A stretch of DNA of 64,000 bases, taken from NCBI RefSeq assembly GCF_000219215.1, contig NC_015724.1:360141-424140 (forward strand). The letters run 5' to 3'. This document shows positions 60,744 through 64,000 of the stretch, piece after piece (the first letter of the stretch is position 1; every line of letters starts with the position of its first letter). Source of the DNA: Cupriavidus necator N-1 (GTDB lineage: Bacteria > Pseudomonadota > Gammaproteobacteria > Burkholderiales > Burkholderiaceae). The translations under genes and the position numbers were made by a program. The notes under the pieces are model-generated. The model did no database searches. It was not told the origin of the DNA and saw only the letters and a program-made list of their open reading frames with translations.

Positions 60744-61274
60744 TGGTCGCACTGCTGTACCTCAAGCATGCGTACAACGAGAGCGATGAGTCGGTGTGCG
60801 AGCGGTGGGCGCAGGACGTCTATTACCAGTTCTTCAGCGGCGGCCAGGAATACTTTGAGCCGCGCCTGCCGTGTGACCCGACGAATCTGGTGCGCTTCCG
60901 GGAAGCGCGGGGCGAGGCCGGCATCGAGGAGTTGCTGGCGACGACCATTGCCGCTGCGGTCCAGATGGGCGCGGTCAAGCCTGCCGAGTTCGAGCGCGTG
61001 ATCGTCGACACGACAGTGATGGAGAAAGCCATCGCCTACCGGACCGACAGCCGGCTGCTGGTGTGGCGTGTGTCAAACTGGTCCGCTTGGCCAAGCGTGC
61101 GGGCCTGAACCTCAAGCAAACCTTCGAGCGCGAGGGCAAGAAGCTGCGCCGCTACGCTGGCGGCTATGCGCACCCGAAACAGTTCAAACGTCTGCGCAGG
61201 GTGCTCAAAGGTCAGCGCACCATTCCGGGTCGGTCCTGCGCGACATCGAGCGCAGGTTGCCTGGGATAGAGTAG
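60690..61274 (+). pseudogene. Degraded IS5-family-type transposase remnant
   Basis: Three reading frames in order give transposase-like sequence: MVALLYLKHAYNESDESVCE, LVRFREARGEAGIEELLATT and RVIVDTTVMEKAIAYRTDSR in the first; LVRLAKRAGLNLKQTFEREG and YAHPKQFKRLRRVLKGQRTI in the second; VLRDIERRLPGIE in the third. There is no 5' end and no recognisable terminal inverted repeat. It abuts and disrupts the HTH gene. Confidence 0.75.
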
Positions 61275-61428
61275 CGATCGGCGTCTCCTTCCCCCTTCAG
61301 CAGTACCGCAACCTCAATCGCGACCGTCGTCGGGCATTACACATATGGCAATCGAACAACTGCGGAGTTTGTGCGCGCGAGGTTGGGTTCTCGGCGTATT
61401 CGGCTGCCGTGAGGGGGCCTGCTCGTGC

Positions 61429-62796
61429 TCAGATCAGACTTGCTGAGGCCGCTGCGCCTACTCGCTTTGCGGCCTTCGCTGCCTTGTGCATGCGACTGGC
61501 CACGAAGCCTCCAAATGTGCTTCGAACATTAGGGTCATTGATATGCTCGTGCACGTTTAGGGACCCAACTTTAAGTCTTCGCGCGAGAAGCTTGGCCGCC
61601 TGAGACTGACAAAATTCCGCGATCATGTCCGATTGCTGCTCAGCGGAGAGCTTGTTGTAGGCTTCCCAACCCAAATCAGCTTCTCGTTGGTCGCGCTCGG
61701 CGCCAGCTGCCTTCACGCGGGCCTCGCGCTCAGCCATCTCCTGGTCAGCAGCCTTACGAGTTGACTCTGCAATGGCCGACTGATGATGGATCTGCTTGTC
61801 GAGTTCACCAAGCAAGTAGCCCTCGCGAAGGGCCTTCATGAAATAGCCACCTGCTCGCACCTTCACCTTGCCAACTTTCACGTTGTGTCGGGTGTACTCC
61901 ATCGCCTGGTGGATTCGCTCGTCGTTGTACAGGTCGCGGTTCGTAATAATTTCGTTGAACTCGGACTGGTTGAGTGCGAACTCTTTGCGCAGCGTCTCGT
62001 AGACATTGCGAAGCACGATGAACGCGGTCTTTTGCTCGTTGGGCTGCTCGATAGCGTTCAATCGGAATCGAACTTGGCCGATTTTCTTTGAACCGGGCAC
62101 GTTGAGCGTAAGCATCTCAATGTGGAGTCCGGTCACTTCGCGAATTTCCGAGATGGCTACCTCAAGGACTTTACTTCGGAAGTGCTTGAAGAGGTCGTAG
62201 GTTTTCTTCTCGCACTCTAGCCACGCTCGCAGGGCCTGAACTTCGAACCAAGGCGTAATGCCCTCAACCATGAATTGTTGTAGTCGATCGTACAGGACCT
62301 TAGAGTGCACCGACTTGAATACGTAGCGCAGGCTCAGAAAGTGGGAAGATTTTGGGTTCTTGATAGCGCGCTGTAGCCGTTCGGGAAGCTCAAAGATGAA
62401 CTCCCCTTTTTCGATGAATGCTGAGCCCATTAGAGGCACTGCACCCCATCGATCTTTGGAAGGGTCTTCGACGTCGATCTCGTTAAGCTCGATAGCTGCT
62501 TTTTGGGCTTCGCGAACGAGTTTGCCGAGGTGGCGTCGGTTGTTGCTCGTTGTGGCTAGCAGCCACTTGAACAATCCGACATCAACTCGGTATTCGCGCC
62601 GGACTTCTTGGTCTTCAGCTACAAGGAAGTATGCAACATCGATGAGGCGACGGCCTGCCAGACTTAGGTCGATGATTTTGACGAAGGCGTTGCTGCGGCG
62701 GAAGCCCAAATCTTTTGGCGCTTCCGTTACGCTCCGGCCTCGAGGGCCGAAGTCCTCGAACAATGCCAAGGCTAATTGTTGCGATGCGCTGTCCAT
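61429..62796 (-). CDS. Plasmid replication initiator (Rep_3 family)
   Basis: 455 residues. The first winged-helix domain contains DLSLAGRRLIDVAYFLVAED and VDVGLFKWLLATTSNNRRHL. The central part (GSAFIEKGEFIFELPERLQR, SSHFLSLRYVFKSVHSKVLY, TPWFEVQALRAWLECEKKTY) and the helical FKHFRSKVLEVAISEIREVT match Rep_3/RepB initiators. A basic Ala/Glu-rich C-terminus follows. The start follows CGAAGGAGGGAAGTGGT. It faces away from an iteron array that begins ~340 bp upstream, so it should bind those iterons and open the origin, and repress itself through the inverted copy at 62965. Confidence 0.92.
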   Translation of the reverse strand: MDSASQQLALALFEDFGPRGRSVTEAPKDLGFRRSNAFVKIIDLSLAGRRLIDVAYFLVAEDQEVRREYRVDVGLFKWLLATTSNNRRHLGKLVREAQKAAIELNEIDVEDPSKDRWGAVPLMGSAFIEKGEFIFELPERLQRAIKNPKSSHFLSLRYVFKSVHSKVLYDRLQQFMVEGITPWFEVQALRAWLECEKKTYDLFKHFRSKVLEVAISEIREVTGLHIEMLTLNVPGSKKIGQVRFRLNAIEQPNEQKTAFIVLRNVYETLRKEFALNQSEFNEIITNRDLYNDERIHQAMEYTRHNVKVGKVKVRAGGYFMKALREGYLLGELDKQIHHQSAIAESTRKAADQEMAEREARVKAAGAERDQREADLGWEAYNKLSAEQQSDMIAEFCQSQAAKLLARRLKVGSLNVHEHINDPNVRSTFGGFVASRMHKAAKAAKRVGAAASASLI

Positions 62797-64000
62797 ACCA
62801 CTTCCCTCCTTCGGGCAGGAGGTTGCAGGGGAAAGGTCGAAATGTCAAAACATTCCTTGTGACTTTGCCTTCCCGTCGTCTAGTTGCCATAGGGGCAGCG
62901 CTATCGTGTACCTAGTGCGGGCCGAGTTTGGTCAGAAGGAGGGATGTTTCCGGGCACTGGTTCGGGACAATTCAGGTGACCTTACGTGGAATCCGAAGTT
63001 TGGTCTGCAGGGGTCGACCGTGCCCGGCTCCAAGAGCTTTCCATAGCGATGGGTGTAGGTTAGTTTGTTGTTTTTATAAACAGAACATCACTTACAAGAA
63101 GCGCGGCCCTCTCTATGAAATCAATGACTTAGGTTGGAAAGGTCACTTTTTTGATTCCAAAGGTCGCCGATTTTGTTGGGCAAGGTTACTAGATGTGGTC
63201 GCAAGGTCACCGGATTTGGCCAGGTCTCCCAGGTCGATGGATTCTCGATTCTGGCAAGGTCACCAGAATTGTCCGCAAGGTCACAAAAATTGTTCGAAAC
63301 CGTGCCAAAGCCAAGCCACACAAGGAGTTGGGAGCTGTTTGGCCGACCCATAGTCACAGAATTTGTATTTCTGCGGTCAAGGGCTTAGTTCCGCAATTGA
63401 TTGAGCAAGGTCACCAAAATTGTTCGCAATTGGGCCGCATGAGGTCGACGAGACCGTTGGAACGACTCATTCGCGGGCAAGAAGGTCACCAGAATTGTCT
63501 GTCTGGTTACAGGGGAAACAGCTAAGGTCACGAGATTTGTACGTCAGGGCCTCTAGCTGCCAGGCAAGGTCACCAGAATTGTACGAGTTTCCCACTGCGG
63601 AGCTTGTAGCGCCCTTGGTCGCTTGTCTCCATCCGCTGTTTTAAGGTAGAGCAACGACTGGATGAGCGTGGTGGCCTTTGCCGCACGGCGATCTGGACAA
63701 TTTTGGTGACTTTGCTGCGGTTAGGGTTGCGAGTAGAAGTGCCCTGCTGGGGGCGCTACGCCAATCTGCAGAATCACAGAATGGCGAATTCGTACAATTG
63801 GTGGTGACCTTGCCTATTACTCACGAATTAGCCATCCATGAGGCGCCGCTCAGAATCTCCACGTGCCTGTCTTTATTGAGGAGGGAATAACTGTTTCGGG
63901 CGGCTACCATCACTAAGCCCTATCTTTGCCCGTCGCGGATTACGCTCTGGGTCAGACCCGACCTCATCATATACGGCGAACCACGCACATAGGGCCCTAC
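62797..64000. other. Plasmid origin of replication (oriV) region
   Basis: 1.2 kb without a convincing gene. The small open frames here are made of iteron sequence and are rejected. Contents: the rep promoter area; an inverted iteron (62965-62983); an AT-rich patch (63062-63080, TTGTTTTTATAAAC) that could be the unwinding site; the iteron array (63136-63585); and two inverted iterons (63692-63713, 63791-63813). The last ~190 bp hold nothing recognised. Confidence 0.75.
63136..63585 (+). repeat. Iteron array, consensus AAGGTCACCAGAATTGT
   Basis: About twelve direct copies, from exact (63254, 63480, 63563) to diverged, starting at roughly 63138, 63159, 63180, 63201, 63254, 63275, 63349, 63404, 63480, 63521 and 63563. 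Spacing is near 21 bp in the first cluster and looser later. Inverted copies lie at 62965-62983, 63692-63713 and 63791-63813. Confidence 0.88.

Noticed and set aside
63136..63585. Possible CRISPR array
   Set aside because: Repeat units are ~17 bp, imperfect, with irregular short spacing and no cas genes; they are iterons next to a Rep_3 initiator.
63678..63890. A 70-codon plus-strand frame near the right edge
   Set aside because: It is built from two inverted iterons and has no ribosome site.

Overview
The window looks like a large part of a conjugative plasmid from a GC-rich beta-proteobacterium of the Burkholderiales (Cupriavidus, Ralstonia, Bordetella or Achromobacter type). The Bug/TctC-type solute receptor, the MmgE/PrpD enzyme and the LysR regulator at the left edge are typical of that order. 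The right end carries a Rep_3-type initiator followed by a long iteron array, so the replicon is a plasmid and not an integrated element, although a tyrosine integrase is also present. No rRNA, tRNA or CRISPR array was seen.

Layout. 1-3.5 kb: catabolic cargo (partial Bug receptor, MmgE/PrpD, LysR). 3.5-6 kb: an AlbA_2 (Schlafen-like) gene between two diverged copies of an 80-bp repeat. 6-16.7 kb: accessory and plasmid-housekeeping genes, namely an SNF2-like helicase with a small partner, a solitary TnpB, a twice-frameshifted DUF1173 gene, small regulators and zinc-ribbon proteins, and a secreted non-specific nuclease. 16.7-18.5 kb: an unknown protein and an integrase with a Fis-like C-terminal helix-turn-helix. 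19.2-21.3 kb: a ParM-type segregation locus (palindromic 20-bp tandem repeats, actin-like ATPase, ParR-like adaptor, degraded adaptor duplicate). 21.7-25.5 kb: a leftward operon with primase, SSB and small proteins. 26.2-28.6 kb: a coiled-coil protein and a regulator that appears to fuse FlhD-like and FlhC-like modules. 29.2-30.1 kb: a lipoprotein. 30.2-45.3 kb: one long leftward operon joining virB8-virB9-virB10 to an R64-like type IVb pilus set (pilL, N, O, P, Q, R, S, T, V). 45.7-59.1 kb: the divergent rightward operon virB11-B2-B3-B4-B5-B6, a MobH-relaxase-like protein, the coupling protein, DUF4400 and other transfer-associated genes, and a UvrD-like helicase. 59.5-64 kb: a helix-turn-helix replication-like protein cut by a transposase remnant, the Rep_3 initiator and oriV.

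How it may work. Two near-identical sites, each a pair of 31-bp inverted arms, lie at 25.83-25.91 kb and 45.51-45.59 kb. They are the divergent control regions of the DNA-processing/regulator operons and of the pilus/T4SS operons. The FlhD-FlhC-like protein is encoded just downstream of the first site. I infer that it is the master activator of transfer, analogous to SetCD of SXT and AcaCD of IncC plasmids but in one polypeptide. Separately, at least seven intergenic regions share a promoter-like signature (TTGACT or close, 15-bp spacer, TAnnnT or close), which suggests a common promoter class on this replicon.

Limits. Everything is read by eye from sequence. Family names come from motif recognition, not searches. 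No canonical relaxase with intact catalytic residues and no oriT was recognised in this window.
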